Part shown: positions 17,968 to 26,750 of the stretch, in pieces
How positions within the stretch are numbered: position 1 is the stretch's first letter
How the letters are laid out: the number at the start of each line of letters is the position of its first letter
Assembly (NCBI GenBank): GCA_964406465.1
Contig: CAYORT010000015.1
Span: 1-64,000 of the forward strand
Source: JAHEZL01 sp964406465
GTDB lineage: Bacteria > Bacteroidota > Bacteroidia > Flavobacteriales_C > GCA-002722245
Direction: 5' to 3'
DNA: 64,000 nt
Notes under the pieces: generated by a model
Database searches by the model: none
The model's input: the letters and a program-made list of their open reading frames with translations, nothing else
Told to the model about the DNA's origin: nothing
Translations under genes and position numbers: made by a program

Positions 17968-18008
17968 AGTCTAAAATTTTATACCTTAAACTTTAAATAT
18001 TAGACTCC

Positions 18009-19955
18009 ATGACTCCACTTTGGCAACCTTCTTCAAACTTCACGAGAGGCTCTAATCTATTTCACTTCGCACGTTTTTTAGAAAAAGAATACGACTTAAA
18101 ATTCGATGATTATTCGTCGATGTGGAATTGGTCGGTGACCGAAGTAGATGCTTTTTGGAAAGCCATTTGGAAGTATTACGACATTCAGCACGACGGGGCA
18201 TTTACGAGCGCATTTACCGCTTCATCAGAGATGCTAGGTACCAAATGGTTTGAAGGAACCAAAGTAAATTATGCCGAGCATGTTTTAAAAAGTAAAACCA
18301 AATATTCACCTGCCATCGTTTTCCAATCGGAACATTTACCCTTACAAGAAATATCTTGGGTTGAGCTTGAACAGCAGGTGACGAGTTTCGCTCATTATTT
18401 AAGATCAAAGGGCATTCAAAAAGGAGATAGAGTGGCAGCCTATTTACCTAATATTCCGCAAGCCTTGGTAGCTTTTTTGGCCACCAATGCGGTGGGGGCG
18501 GTATGGTCGAGTTGTTCTCCCGATTTTGGCACGCCAAGTGTCATCGATAGATTTAGTCAGATTGAACCCAAAATATTAATCGCTTGCGACGGCTATTCAT
18601 ACAACGGCAAGAAATTTTCGAAAATTGAGACGACAAAGGAGTTGATTGGTCATTTACCTTCTCTATCTAAAGTGGTTTTGGTGAATTATATAAGCGACGA
18701 AAAGTTGGAGGGTGCCGATATATACCAAGATGTAATGCAACAGCCAGCCGAGGCTCTGCGCTTTGAAAGAGTTGATTTCAATGATCCTATTTGGGTGTTG
18801 TATTCCTCGGGAACTACGGGTAAACCCAAAGCCATTACGCATAGCGTAGGTGGTATGTTGATTGAGCATTTGAAAGCATTGGGTCTGCATCAAAACTGCA
18901 AGCGTGGAGATAAGTTTTTTTGGTATTCAACCACTGGTTGGATGATGTGGAACTATGCCAATGCAGCCTTACTTCATGGCACCACGGTGGTGATTTACGA
19001 TGGAGCGCCCGCTTTTCCAAATATCAATGTGTTGTGGGATTTGGCAGCCAAAACAAATATTACGCACTTCGGCGCAGGAGCAAGTTTTTACATCTCTTGC
19101 ATGAAAGAAGGGGTTAACTTTAATGGTAAATTAGAAGGATTACAATCGTTAGGAAGTACAGGTTCGCCTTTGCCTCCAGAGGCTTTTGAGTGGATTTATA
19201 GCAGTATCAAAAAAGATTTGTGGTTGGTTTCATTAAGCGGTGGTACTGATATATGCAGTGGTTTTGTGGGGGGGAATCCTTACGACGCAGTTTATGCTGG
19301 AGAAATTCAATGCAGACTATTGGGCTGCAAAGTAGAAGCCTACAATGAAAGTGGTAATGTGGTGTACGATGAACTTGGAGAAATGGTGATTGAACAACCT
19401 ATGCCATCAATGCCCATTTACTTTTGGGGAGATAAAAACAATGAGAAATATAGAGCCAGCTATTTTGAAATGTATCAGGGTAAATGGAGACATGGCGACT
19501 GGATTAAGATTACCGATAGAAAATCGGTGATTATTTTCGGACGATCAGATGCGACATTGAATAGAGGAGGAGTGCGGATAGGAACAAGTGAAGTGTACAG
19601 TGCTGTGGAGAGTGTAAGTGAGGTGAAAGACAGCATGGTTATTTGTACCGATGAAGAAGGTGGTGAGCATTACATGCCTTTGTTTGTTGTTTTAAAGGAT
19701 GGTTATTCTTTAAACGACGAATTGAAATCGAAGATAAAAGGAGCGTTGCGCAAACAATATTCACCCCGACATGTACCGGATGAAATCTTTGAAGTGAAGG
19801 AAATTCCCTACACCATAAGTGGTAAGAAGATGGAAACTCCAGTAAAGAAATTGTTAATGGGTATTCCGCTTGAAAAAGTTGCAAGTGCCGATGCAATGAA
19901 AAACCCAACTAGTTTAGATTTTTTCGTAAATTTCGCCCACGAAAGGAAATCGTAA
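18009..19955 (+). CDS. Acetoacetyl-CoA synthetase
   Basis: A 648-residue acyl-adenylating enzyme that activates acetoacetate to acetoacetyl-CoA with ATP. The AMP-binding P-loop is LYSSGTTGKPKAITHSVGG. The core motif YFWGDKNNEKYRASYFEMY, the hinge region KITDRKSVIIFGRSD and the C-terminal catalytic lysine region ISGKKMETPVKKLL are all visible. The N-terminal WQPSSNF and FARFLEKEYDL are typical of AacS rather than acetyl-CoA synthetase. It is followed 7 bases later by a secreted SH3 protein that need not be related. Confidence 0.92.
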   Translation: MTPLWQPSSNFTRGSNLFHFARFLEKEYDLKFDDYSSMWNWSVTEVDAFWKAIWKYYDIQHDGAFTSAFTASSEMLGTKWFEGTKVNYAEHVLKSKTKYSPAIVFQSEHLPLQEISWVELEQQVTSFAHYLRSKGIQKGDRVAAYLPNIPQALVAFLATNAVGAVWSSCSPDFGTPSVIDRFSQIEPKILIACDGYSYNGKKFSKIETTKELIGHLPSLSKVVLVNYISDEKLEGADIYQDVMQQPAEALRFERVDFNDPIWVLYSSGTTGKPKAITHSVGGMLIEHLKALGLHQNCKRGDKFFWYSTTGWMMWNYANAALLHGTTVVIYDGAPAFPNINVLWDLAAKTNITHFGAGASFYISCMKEGVNFNGKLEGLQSLGSTGSPLPPEAFEWIYSSIKKDLWLVSLSGGTDICSGFVGGNPYDAVYAGEIQCRLLGCKVEAYNESGNVVYDELGEMVIEQPMPSMPIYFWGDKNNEKYRASYFEMYQGKWRHGDWIKITDRKSVIIFGRSDATLNRGGVRIGTSEVYSAVESVSEVKDSMVICTDEEGGEHYMPLFVVLKDGYSLNDELKSKIKGALRKQYSPRHVPDEIFEVKEIPYTISGKKMETPVKKLLMGIPLEKVASADAMKNPTSLDFFVNFAHERKS

Positions 19956-19962
19956 ATTTTCT

Positions 19963-21789
19963 ATGAAATATTGGATACTTGGGCTAACGCTAATTTATTG
20001 TACTGCAGTTTTTGCTCAGCATCACAGCATTTGGGAGGGTTATTCTAATACCATTTTTGTGGAAAATGCCAATGTTCGCAGTGCTCCGTCGTTAGAAGGT
20101 AAAATCATTGGTGTACTTAAACACAACACTACCATCGAACAAAATTATTCTGAAGTGGGCAAGGGAGATACCATTGCCGGTGTGAGTGATTTTTGGCTTC
20201 CCATAAAATATCAAAACACCAAGGCTTTTATCTGGAGTCCGGTTTTAGCACAAAATGTCTTCACCAGTGAATTGATTTCCAAGAAGACTTTTCTGTTTAA
20301 ATTTTCGGGGACTAGAAACGCTGAATTCAAAATTTTTGAGGCAGATCAGCTGGTGCAACAATATTCCTTTTACAAGAAAGTGTACACCAATGCGGTTTCT
20401 TGGAATATGGGTAAAACTTTAAATAGCAATGGCAACGACGTAATTGTGGTAAAATATTACAACGACACTTTAAGCGGATACGACCTTTTTGAATGGAATG
20501 GAGAAGTGTTAACACCATCAAAAATTAGGTTGATAGACGATTCGTTTATCACTCAAAAATACATTGAATTTACAAGAGGAGTAGTGAATAAGAACGGCGT
20601 GAATTTAAGAGTTGCTCCCGATAGTAAATCTGCATCTGTAGCTGTTGTATCAAAAAACACCATGTTGCAATTGGTGGCTGAAAATGTGAAGGATGAAAAG
20701 TTAAGTGTCGAAAAATTTGGCACTTGGCATGCGGTGAAATGGAAGGGAAAAGAGGTGTATGTCTGGTCGGAATTTTTCGATTTACCCTACAGATATATCA
20801 GAAGTAATGTAAAAGAAAACGAAGCCTTTTTGCTTACCAACAATGCTGTTTATGCTTTTGTAGATAGAAAGATTGTTTCTAGAGTAGCAACTTATAGTCA
20901 GAGTGACGACGACTTTATATATGATGGCAATAAAGGTTTTTCAGAAGCATATCAATTTTTGGCCATCTGCATGAAAGCTGAAGCTTGTGGTGAAACAAGT
21001 GGTGACAATTATATTTTATGGAAGGATGGAAAGCTTCGTCATTTTGCATGCGATTGTGGCACTGGTGACGGTGGCTATTCGGAAACAGGTAGCGTAACTT
21101 TTCCAAATCAATTGGGAGGAATTAAAGACAAGGTTATTTTTTACGATGAAAGCTCAGAATATGATGAGAGTGCGCTGTATGGTGAATACAATGCCATTAA
21201 AAGTAGTTCTACAAAAATCATGGAATTTGTGAATGATAGTTTGGTGGAAGTTCCTTCAGAGCATTCAAAAATTAGAAGTTTTATTGCCAAGAATTTTAAT
21301 CAGTACGAATTAAGTCATTATGGCTTTTTTCGCCTTAACAACGATACCATCAATGATGTTGTTTTCTTTTTGAGTCCGAGCTACACCGAAGAAGGAGCAA
21401 CCTTCATCAAATCTATTATTGGTTACGCTTTATCAGATTCTTTGGGCAATTATATGAAGCCTCTGGTAAGTACTGAAATTGTGCAAGAAGATTTTTTTTC
21501 TGTGCAGTATAGAATGGATGAAAGTATCTTAAAGATTGTGGTGAAGTATGGTTTATCATTAGATGGGGATTTAGACAAGGCGTATTATACCAATTACAAT
21601 TATAAGTTTGATCCGTTGCTGAATTCTATGATTTGGCATTCGGTATCTTCGGGAAGAAATGTAGGTGATGAGGAAAAGTTTAAATGGGGAGAAATTAAAA
21701 CCAGCTATTTTAGATCAAAGAAGATAAAATTTGAGAATACTTGGAATTTCTTTGAAAACGGTCTCCCTGCTGAGAGTACCGAGGAATAA
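19963..21789 (+). CDS. Secreted SH3-domain protein of unknown function
   Basis: A 608-residue protein with a signal peptide (MKYWILGLTLIYCTAVFAQ). Two bacterial SH3-like segments are visible: one around residues 30-90 containing ENANVRSAPSLEGKIIG, and one around 210-270 containing GVNLRVAPDSKSASVA. The C-terminal 300 residues include a short cysteine pair (CDCGTG) and acidic stretches but no domain I recognise. SH3b domains often bind peptidoglycan or surface glycans. The gene is 7 bases after acetoacetyl-CoA synthetase and converges with the M90 peptidase gene. Confidence 0.65.
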   Translation: MKYWILGLTLIYCTAVFAQHHSIWEGYSNTIFVENANVRSAPSLEGKIIGVLKHNTTIEQNYSEVGKGDTIAGVSDFWLPIKYQNTKAFIWSPVLAQNVFTSELISKKTFLFKFSGTRNAEFKIFEADQLVQQYSFYKKVYTNAVSWNMGKTLNSNGNDVIVVKYYNDTLSGYDLFEWNGEVLTPSKIRLIDDSFITQKYIEFTRGVVNKNGVNLRVAPDSKSASVAVVSKNTMLQLVAENVKDEKLSVEKFGTWHAVKWKGKEVYVWSEFFDLPYRYIRSNVKENEAFLLTNNAVYAFVDRKIVSRVATYSQSDDDFIYDGNKGFSEAYQFLAICMKAEACGETSGDNYILWKDGKLRHFACDCGTGDGGYSETGSVTFPNQLGGIKDKVIFYDESSEYDESALYGEYNAIKSSSTKIMEFVNDSLVEVPSEHSKIRSFIAKNFNQYELSHYGFFRLNNDTINDVVFFLSPSYTEEGATFIKSIIGYALSDSLGNYMKPLVSTEIVQEDFFSVQYRMDESILKIVVKYGLSLDGDLDKAYYTNYNYKFDPLLNSMIWHSVSSGRNVGDEEKFKWGEIKTSYFRSKKIKFENTWNFFENGLPAESTEE

Positions 21790-21824
21790 ATCAAGTTTTT
21801 TTTAGTAGAACTTAAGTTTGTTTT

Positions 21825-23036
21825 CTACTTAGTGCCAATATCATAAATGTGAATTTTCTTTTCTTTCAATTCATGCAAAACCATTTTTATATTCTCGTAG
21901 GTAGAAGGTAAATCGAAAGATTTGGTGGCGAATTTTCCTTTAGTAGTGTAGAACAATTTAAGTGATTTTTTTCCGCTCAAAGAGATGTTCACCGTAGCAT
22001 AAACAATATTATCGAAAGTGAAAGCGTGCTTTTTTCGTAAGTTAAATGGATTGGTAAAAGTAATTCCCTCTTCGTAAACATGTATAATGGCCGAGTTCCT
22101 AAAGCGCGATACGCTAAGCATTACTAGGGCAACCCAAACCCACATTGCAAAATATAGAGGCGACACCTCATTATATAAATGATACAAAACAAAAACAACA
22201 GGTAGGGTAAGTTCGAGTCGAACAATTAGACGAATAAATCTCGACAAAGAAAATTCGGTTTGAAAAAGCTCATTATTTTCGGGAAAGACAACGCTTTCCA
22301 AATCGGGAATTTCTTCAATTCTTGGTGAGCGTTGCGAGTTGGTGGGGTCTTGATTCAAAAGAATGGCAAGGGTTTCATACACATCTGGTAGATGTTGCTT
22401 AAACTCTTCGGGTCTTTCAAAAAAGTGTTCTACACAAACCGCGAAAAACTCATGTTCATTGGTGCCTGCATAGGACCGTAAAATAGTTTTTTCTCCTCTA
22501 AACGACATGTCTTCAAAGGTTTTTTTCATTACTGCTTGCCAACGTGCATAGTAGTTTTCAAAAAAGTTGTCTGTGCTTTTGTCGTAAAGCATTCCTACCT
22601 CCAGCGCATGAGCCATTTCATGTAAGCCTAAGTTTACGCCCGATTGTCCCATGGCAAATCCTTTTTCAAAATCAACCCACGACAAGCGTAAAACGCCATC
22701 TTTTCTATATTCTCCCAAATGGTATGCTTGAGAAAGGCGAGAGTAATATTTTTTAGGATAAATTTGAATGTAATCAATGTTTTCTAATAGGTAGCCTTCT
22801 AAACCGAAAGTAAGCTGAACAGCGCAGGCAGAGACATATATTTTCACGTTTTCTGTAACAGTAAATCCTTCTTTACCACTAAAGTGTGTGCTGGTTAAGA
22901 AGCCTCCTACACGCAAAGCGAATTTTCTTTTTTGCTCTATATCAAGTTTTTGGTAGTAGGTGAATTTGCAGTTTAGGAAAAGGTGAATTTTGGGTTGAAG
23001 TAATAAAATTACCGGACTCTTAGCCAAAAACAACAA
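21825..23036 (-). CDS. MtfA-like M90 zinc peptidase with upstream in-frame amber codon
   Basis: The 403-residue open part contains the zinc-peptidase motif LGLHEMAHALEVG (HExxH) and family features ACAVQLTFGL and FAVCVEHFFERPEEF, as in MtfA-type M90 peptidases. A C-terminal extension of about 150 residues has two hydrophobic helices and a PH-like segment. The only start in this frame is TTG at 23036. However, the same frame continues upstream through a TAG at 23100-23102 to an ATG at 23156, encoding a hydrophobic helix (MFFAVFFIIAPFIFALYL). That ATG is 6 bases after the rluA-like stop. The intact gene therefore probably ran 23156-21825 and carries a nonsense change or sequence error. Confidence 0.78.
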   Translation of the reverse strand: MLFLAKSPVILLLQPKIHLFLNCKFTYYQKLDIEQKRKFALRVGGFLTSTHFSGKEGFTVTENVKIYVSACAVQLTFGLEGYLLENIDYIQIYPKKYYSRLSQAYHLGEYRKDGVLRLSWVDFEKGFAMGQSGVNLGLHEMAHALEVGMLYDKSTDNFFENYYARWQAVMKKTFEDMSFRGEKTILRSYAGTNEHEFFAVCVEHFFERPEEFKQHLPDVYETLAILLNQDPTNSQRSPRIEEIPDLESVVFPENNELFQTEFSLSRFIRLIVRLELTLPVVFVLYHLYNEVSPLYFAMWVWVALVMLSVSRFRNSAIIHVYEEGITFTNPFNLRKKHAFTFDNIVYATVNISLSGKKSLKLFYTTKGKFATKSFDLPSTYENIKMVLHELKEKKIHIYDIGTK

Positions 23037-23162
23037 GTTGTTCTTCTTGTGGATGAGTTTTGGAGACTTTTTATCGCCATCATTTACATATGAATTATAC
23101 TATAAGTATAATGCAAATATGAAAGGTGCAATGATGAAGAAAACAGCAAAAAACATGCTCTT

Positions 23163-23843
23163 TTACGACTTGTAATTTTTAAAATTTTTCCAGTAAGGAT
23201 TTTCGGGAACTGGTGCCTCAATCGTAATTTTTACGTTCGTTACCGGATGCATGAAAGTTAGATATCTGGCGTGTAAACAAATACTTCTGTCTTTGTTGGG
23301 CATTGGTGCGCCATACTTGGTGTCGCCTTGTATCACACAACCGATCTTAGAAAGTTGAACACGTATTTGGTGGTGTCTTCCTGTTTTTGGTGATACTTCC
23401 AACAAATTTTGATGGTCGTAAGACGTAAGCCATTTGTAGGTAAGAACAGCCAACTTCGAATTTTTTATTTCTTGTTTGAAGGCGAAGGACTTATTCTTTT
23501 CTGAATTTTTTACCAAGTAGTTTTTAAGCTCGTCTTCCTTTAGCGGTGGCGGTTGCACAACAATTGCCCAATATGTTTTTTGGATGGTTTTGTCTTGAAA
23601 CATTTGGTTGATGCGCGCCAAAGCTTTTGATGTTTTGGCAAATAGCACGACGCCCGTTACTGGTCTATCAATACGATGAGTAACGCCTAAATAAACATCG
23701 CCAGGCTTATTGTATTTTTCTTTTAAAAAGGCTTTAATTTTATCTCCCAGCGGTTCATCACCAGTTTTGTCGCCTTGCACAAGGTCGCTGGCAGCTTTAT
23801 TAACTGCTATTAAATGATTGTCTTCGTAAATAACATCAATCAT
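23163..23843 (-). CDS. RluA-family pseudouridine synthase
   Basis: A 226-residue RNA pseudouridine synthase without an S4 domain. The catalytic motif is THRIDRPVTGVVLFAKT, with the nucleophilic Asp59. The C-terminal motif ETGRHHQIRVQLS is here KTGRHHQIRVQL, followed by IQGDTKYG and CLHARYLTF. It isomerises a uridine in rRNA or tRNA; the exact site cannot be named. The start overlaps the panB stop by one base (TAATG), so it is translationally coupled. The M90 gene follows 6 bases later in its original form. Confidence 0.9.
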   Translation of the reverse strand: MIDVIYEDNHLIAVNKAASDLVQGDKTGDEPLGDKIKAFLKEKYNKPGDVYLGVTHRIDRPVTGVVLFAKTSKALARINQMFQDKTIQKTYWAIVVQPPPLKEDELKNYLVKNSEKNKSFAFKQEIKNSKLAVLTYKWLTSYDHQNLLEVSPKTGRHHQIRVQLSKIGCVIQGDTKYGAPMPNKDRSICLHARYLTFMHPVTNVKITIEAPVPENPYWKNFKNYKS

Positions 23844-24661
23844 TAGTATTGTTCTTTTGCGTTAGGGAAATCACCACTTTTCACATCTTTGATGTAGCTT
23901 TTTGTAGCTTTTGTCATGTCGGCGTAGAGGTTTAAGTAACGTCTAAGGAACCGCGGACTAAATTCGGTGTTCATGCCAAACATGTCGTGCGATACCAGCA
24001 CTTGTCCGTCTACATATCCACCAGCTCCAATGCCAATCACCGGAATTTTAAGTTTCTTAGCCAATTGCTTACCTAAGGTTGCCGGCACTTTCTCTACCAC
24101 GATGGCAAAAACACCAGCTTCTTGCAATGCAATGGCATCTTCCATGAGTTTTTTAGCCTCAGCTTCTTCTTTAGCACGAACGCTGTAGGTACCAAATTTA
24201 TAGATAGATTGAGGAGTTAAACCAAGGTGTCCCATTACCGGAATACCTGCCGTTAAAATTCTCTCAATCGATTCTTTTACTTCTTTACCTCCTTCTAATT
24301 TTACCGCATGTGCACCAGCCTCTTTCATGATTCTAATGGCTGAGTTAAGAGCTTCTTTAGAATTTCCTTGGTAGGAGCCAAAAGGTAAATCAACTACCAC
24401 CAATGCGCGATTGGTACCTCGAATTACCGAAGCTGCGTGATAAATCATTTGATCAAGCGTGATAGGAAGGGTAGTTTCATGTCCGGCCATCACATTCGAT
24501 GCCGAATCTCCCACCAAAATCACATCTGTTCCGGCCCCATCAATGATTTTAGCCATGGTGAAGTCGTAGGCAGTAAGCATAGAGATTTTAATCTTTTTGC
24601 TTTTCATCTCTTGTAGAGTATGCGTGGTAACTCTCTTAAAATCGCTAGTGTTTGCTGACAT
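23843..24661 (-). CDS. panB: 3-methyl-2-oxobutanoate hydroxymethyltransferase
   Basis: A 272-residue PanB, which transfers a hydroxymethyl group from methylene-tetrahydrofolate to ketoisovalerate to give ketopantoate, the first step of pantothenate synthesis. Motifs include ISMLTAYDFTMAKIIDGAG, VGDSASNVMAGHETT (metal-ligand aspartate), DLPFGSYQ, AVKLEGG, GHLGLTPQS and the catalytic glutamate region IVVEKVPATLG. Length is typical. It is the first gene of a coupled minus-strand unit panB-rluA-M90. Confidence 0.95.
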   Translation of the reverse strand: MSANTSDFKRVTTHTLQEMKSKKIKISMLTAYDFTMAKIIDGAGTDVILVGDSASNVMAGHETTLPITLDQMIYHAASVIRGTNRALVVVDLPFGSYQGNSKEALNSAIRIMKEAGAHAVKLEGGKEVKESIERILTAGIPVMGHLGLTPQSIYKFGTYSVRAKEEAEAKKLMEDAIALQEAGVFAIVVEKVPATLGKQLAKKLKIPVIGIGAGGYVDGQVLVSHDMFGMNTEFSPRFLRRYLNLYADMTKATKSYIKDVKSGDFPNAKEQY

Positions 24662-24696
24662 TGATTTCTCTTTAAGTCGGTAAATCTACTAATAAA

Positions 24697-25497
24697 CTAT
24701 AAATCTTTTATGAGTAAGTTCATTGCTTCCTCAATTGAGTTAATATTTCTTTCACGAATGAAAGATTTAATAGTACAATTTTTAATGATTTCAGTGCACA
24801 AGTTGTAGCGCATTAAATTACTTTCTTTGTCCCATTTTATAAAGGGTTTAAAGTGATTTTCTTGTAAAACCTTAATGGCATTGAGGCTATTTACGTTTTC
24901 GATTCGAGGCTTTCCTTCTTCAAATTGAAGGAGATAGATGGATTTTACAGGAATGCTTTTTTCGGTGACTTTATTTGGAAGTTGGCTCCACGTTTTTTGC
25001 TTTTGTGTATTGATTGGTGCGCAGTGAACTGCCCTACAGACAGGCAAAAGGTACGTAACGCCAGCATTGCTATATAGCGGTGCCATTTCGTCGGAAATTA
25101 CTGTAAATCCCTTTTCTGCCAACAATTTCGCACAAGTTGACTTTCCCGAGCCTGTTAGTCCGGTGAATAAAATAGCTTGTCCTTGGTGTAGAATCGCTGC
25201 AGCGTGTAATGGAAGTCGTTGGTATTTCTGACTCAGTAAACCCAAGATATGAATGGCTATGAAGTTTAAAGTTTCTTCGTTTTCATCGGCCAGCAATTCA
25301 ATAATTACATTATTTTCTTTATCAATGGCTATTTTACCTAATTTAAAAACGGTATGTTTTAAGGAATCATCGCTGTCATTAATTGTTCCAGCGACCCATT
25401 TACTAGTGGCAGGAGCATCACTTTCGATAAAAGAAGAAAAAGAAAAGGTGGTTTCAATAACGAAACCACCTGCGTAATATTTATTGCTTGTATGCAA
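24697..25497 (-). CDS. HprK-like serine kinase linked to a lasso-type precursor
   Basis: A 266-residue protein with the HPr-kinase-like ATPase core found in RiPP clusters. LPLHAAAIL (95-103) precedes the Walker A loop FTGLTGSGKST (111-121), and VISDEMAPLY (134-143) carries the conserved SD(D/E) catalytic region. The first 90 residues resemble the N-terminal part of such kinases. It starts 11 bases after the stop of a 37-residue peptide ending in Ser. In paeninodin-type lasso systems a kinase of this family phosphorylates the C-terminal serine of the precursor, so that role is proposed here by inference. It is too divergent to be a metabolic HPr kinase. Confidence 0.75.
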   Translation of the reverse strand: MHTSNKYYAGGFVIETTFSFSSFIESDAPATSKWVAGTINDSDDSLKHTVFKLGKIAIDKENNVIIELLADENEETLNFIAIHILGLLSQKYQRLPLHAAAILHQGQAILFTGLTGSGKSTCAKLLAEKGFTVISDEMAPLYSNAGVTYLLPVCRAVHCAPINTQKQKTWSQLPNKVTEKSIPVKSIYLLQFEEGKPRIENVNSLNAIKVLQENHFKPFIKWDKESNLMRYNLCTEIIKNCTIKSFIRERNINSIEEAMNLLIKDL

Positions 25498-25508
25498 TTA
25501 CTCTAAAA

Positions 25509-25622
25509 TTATGACATAGCACCTGAACGTTCTGCTATAGTAGGTGATGCTCCTCCTTTAGTTTGTTCAATTGTGTACTCGTCTAATGCGGGAGCAATCC
25601 ATTGTTTTTTAGTTGTATTCAT
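25509..25622 (-). CDS. Short lasso-peptide-like precursor (37 aa)
   Basis: This small ORF runs from ATG (25622-25620) to TAA (25511-25509). The leader contains KKQWIAPALDEYTIEQTK, matching the lasso leader pattern of an aromatic residue two before Pro, then Leu, then a Thr at position -2. The predicted core is GGASPTIAERSGAMS: Gly1 and Glu9 have the spacing for a 9-residue macrolactam ring, and the last residue is Ser, the kinase target in paeninodin-type systems. The HprK-like kinase follows 11 bases downstream. No cyclase, RRE or leader protease is in the window, so an orphan precursor or another GG-type peptide remains possible. Confidence 0.6.
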   Translation of the reverse strand: MNTTKKQWIAPALDEYTIEQTKGGASPTIAERSGAMS

Positions 25623-25646
25623 ATCAAATATTTTTTTGCGAATATA

Positions 25647-26582
25647 CTATTTTTCCTCTTCTTTCATCGGAGGTAATTCATTCAAAGGAGCCTGAACATT
25701 ATTAGGGGTGCTAGGGGCTTCCTCCTTCTTAGTGTCAATTGGATACCCTTCTTCATCAAGGTGAATAGTATCTCTTTTGCTTACGGCCTCCTTTAAATAC
25801 TCAACATTTTCATATAGTTTTTGATTCACCTTTTCCAATGAGTCGATTTTGCGCGCTAAAACATAGTCGATGTGATGTTTTAAGCTGTCGTTTTCGGCTT
25901 TTAAGCTATCTAGTTTTTCGTTTACAGTGCTTAAATCATCGGCAATGCTAGCAGTAATTTTGTATAGGTAGAAGAAGTCAACTTTCGCTTTTGATTCTGG
26001 TCCGAGCAACAAACCAAATTCACCTTGCTTAAAGTTTCCTTGCTTAAAAGAAAAGGTGTATTGATCGTTGAAATAGATGTCGTATTGATTTTGATAGCCT
26101 TTGATGACTATTTTATTGAATTCATTTTCACCCTTCACATTCTTTGATTTCACCCAACCGTTTTCTCCTGAAGTGATATATTGTCCGGCACCCGTAATTC
26201 CCCTCACTCTATATTGTTGTTTTTTATTGATTTCTAGAACGAAACCTCCGCTGCCATCCGACTGAGCCATGAATAAAACCCCTAGAGTTTGCTGGTTAGG
26301 AGATGTTGAAATAAGCATCAAGGTGGTTTTAATCATGAACTTATTCTCTTGCTTTCTAAATGCAGGGATTACCGCACGCGATTTTTCGCCGCCGGTGCGC
26401 GATAAGTAATAGAATCCTTCTACGGCGTAGCTCTTAATGTCGGCTTCGTTAAATGCAGGCCAGTTTTCAGTATTGTCGGTGAAGTCATCATAAAACAACT
26501 TCTCGGGCACTTCATTGGTGATTAAAGGTTGGGCCAAAAGTGCACCAGGCACTAAACTTAAAAGCAAAAATAATTTTTTCAT
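25647..26582 (-). CDS. Secreted LamG-like/coiled-coil protein
   Basis: A 311-residue exported protein. Residues 1-18 form a signal peptide (MKKLFLLLSLVPGALLAQ). Residues about 30-210 look like a concanavalin/LamG-type beta-sandwich (LFYDDFTDNTENWP, then GGFVLEINKKQQYRV and FGLLLGPESKAKVDFF), as in DUF1080-like folds. Residues about 215-275 form a heptad-rich coiled coil (KLDSLKAENDSLKHHIDYV). The tail is rich in Pro and Glu. It lies 24 bases upstream of the small precursor on the same strand and could share its transcript. Function is unknown. Confidence 0.65.
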   Translation of the reverse strand: MKKLFLLLSLVPGALLAQPLITNEVPEKLFYDDFTDNTENWPAFNEADIKSYAVEGFYYLSRTGGEKSRAVIPAFRKQENKFMIKTTLMLISTSPNQQTLGVLFMAQSDGSGGFVLEINKKQQYRVRGITGAGQYITSGENGWVKSKNVKGENEFNKIVIKGYQNQYDIYFNDQYTFSFKQGNFKQGEFGLLLGPESKAKVDFFYLYKITASIADDLSTVNEKLDSLKAENDSLKHHIDYVLARKIDSLEKVNQKLYENVEYLKEAVSKRDTIHLDEEGYPIDTKKEEAPSTPNNVQAPLNELPPMKEEEK

Positions 26583-26667
26583 ATAGGTGTCTCTTCGTTG
26601 GTCAAAGGTAGTAAATGTCTTTTTGTCACAAAATATTCCTCAATATTTACTGGCTTGGCGTAGATTT

Positions 26668-26718
26668 CTGACAAAAGGTGTCAGCTTGTCCCATAAAATT
26701 GAGTGGCACAGCCATTGA
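26668..26718 (+). promoter_or_regulatory. Probable sigma-54-like dnaK promoter with upstream palindrome
   Basis: A perfect palindrome CTGACA-N5-TGTCAG (26668-26684) is followed 19 bases later by TGGCAC (26704-26709), five bases and TTGA (26715-26718). This matches the -24/-12 layout TGGCAC-N5-TTGC with one change. Transcription would start near 26729, about 20 bases before the dnaK ATG. The palindrome could be an activator or repressor site. Assignment is by motif only. Confidence 0.5.
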
Positions 26719-26750
26719 CAATAGGACATCAAACATTTAAAAATATTAAA

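Noticed and set aside
17956..18004. AT-rich imperfect inverted repeat after the ttcA-like gene
   Set aside because: It is low-complexity TTTAAAGTCTA-type sequence; a weak terminator is possible but not supported by a T run.
23100..23102. Amber codon read as pyrrolysine or general recoding
   Set aside because: The other in-frame stop in the window is TAA, and many genes end in TAG normally (for example 2520-2522), so no code change is supported.
24697..25497. Metabolic HPr kinase/phosphorylase
   Set aside because: It lacks the full HprK architecture and sits beside a small precursor-like ORF; no HPr gene is nearby.
26703..26750. Earlier GTG start for dnaK
   Set aside because: It lies within the putative promoter and adds residues not found in Hsp70 proteins.
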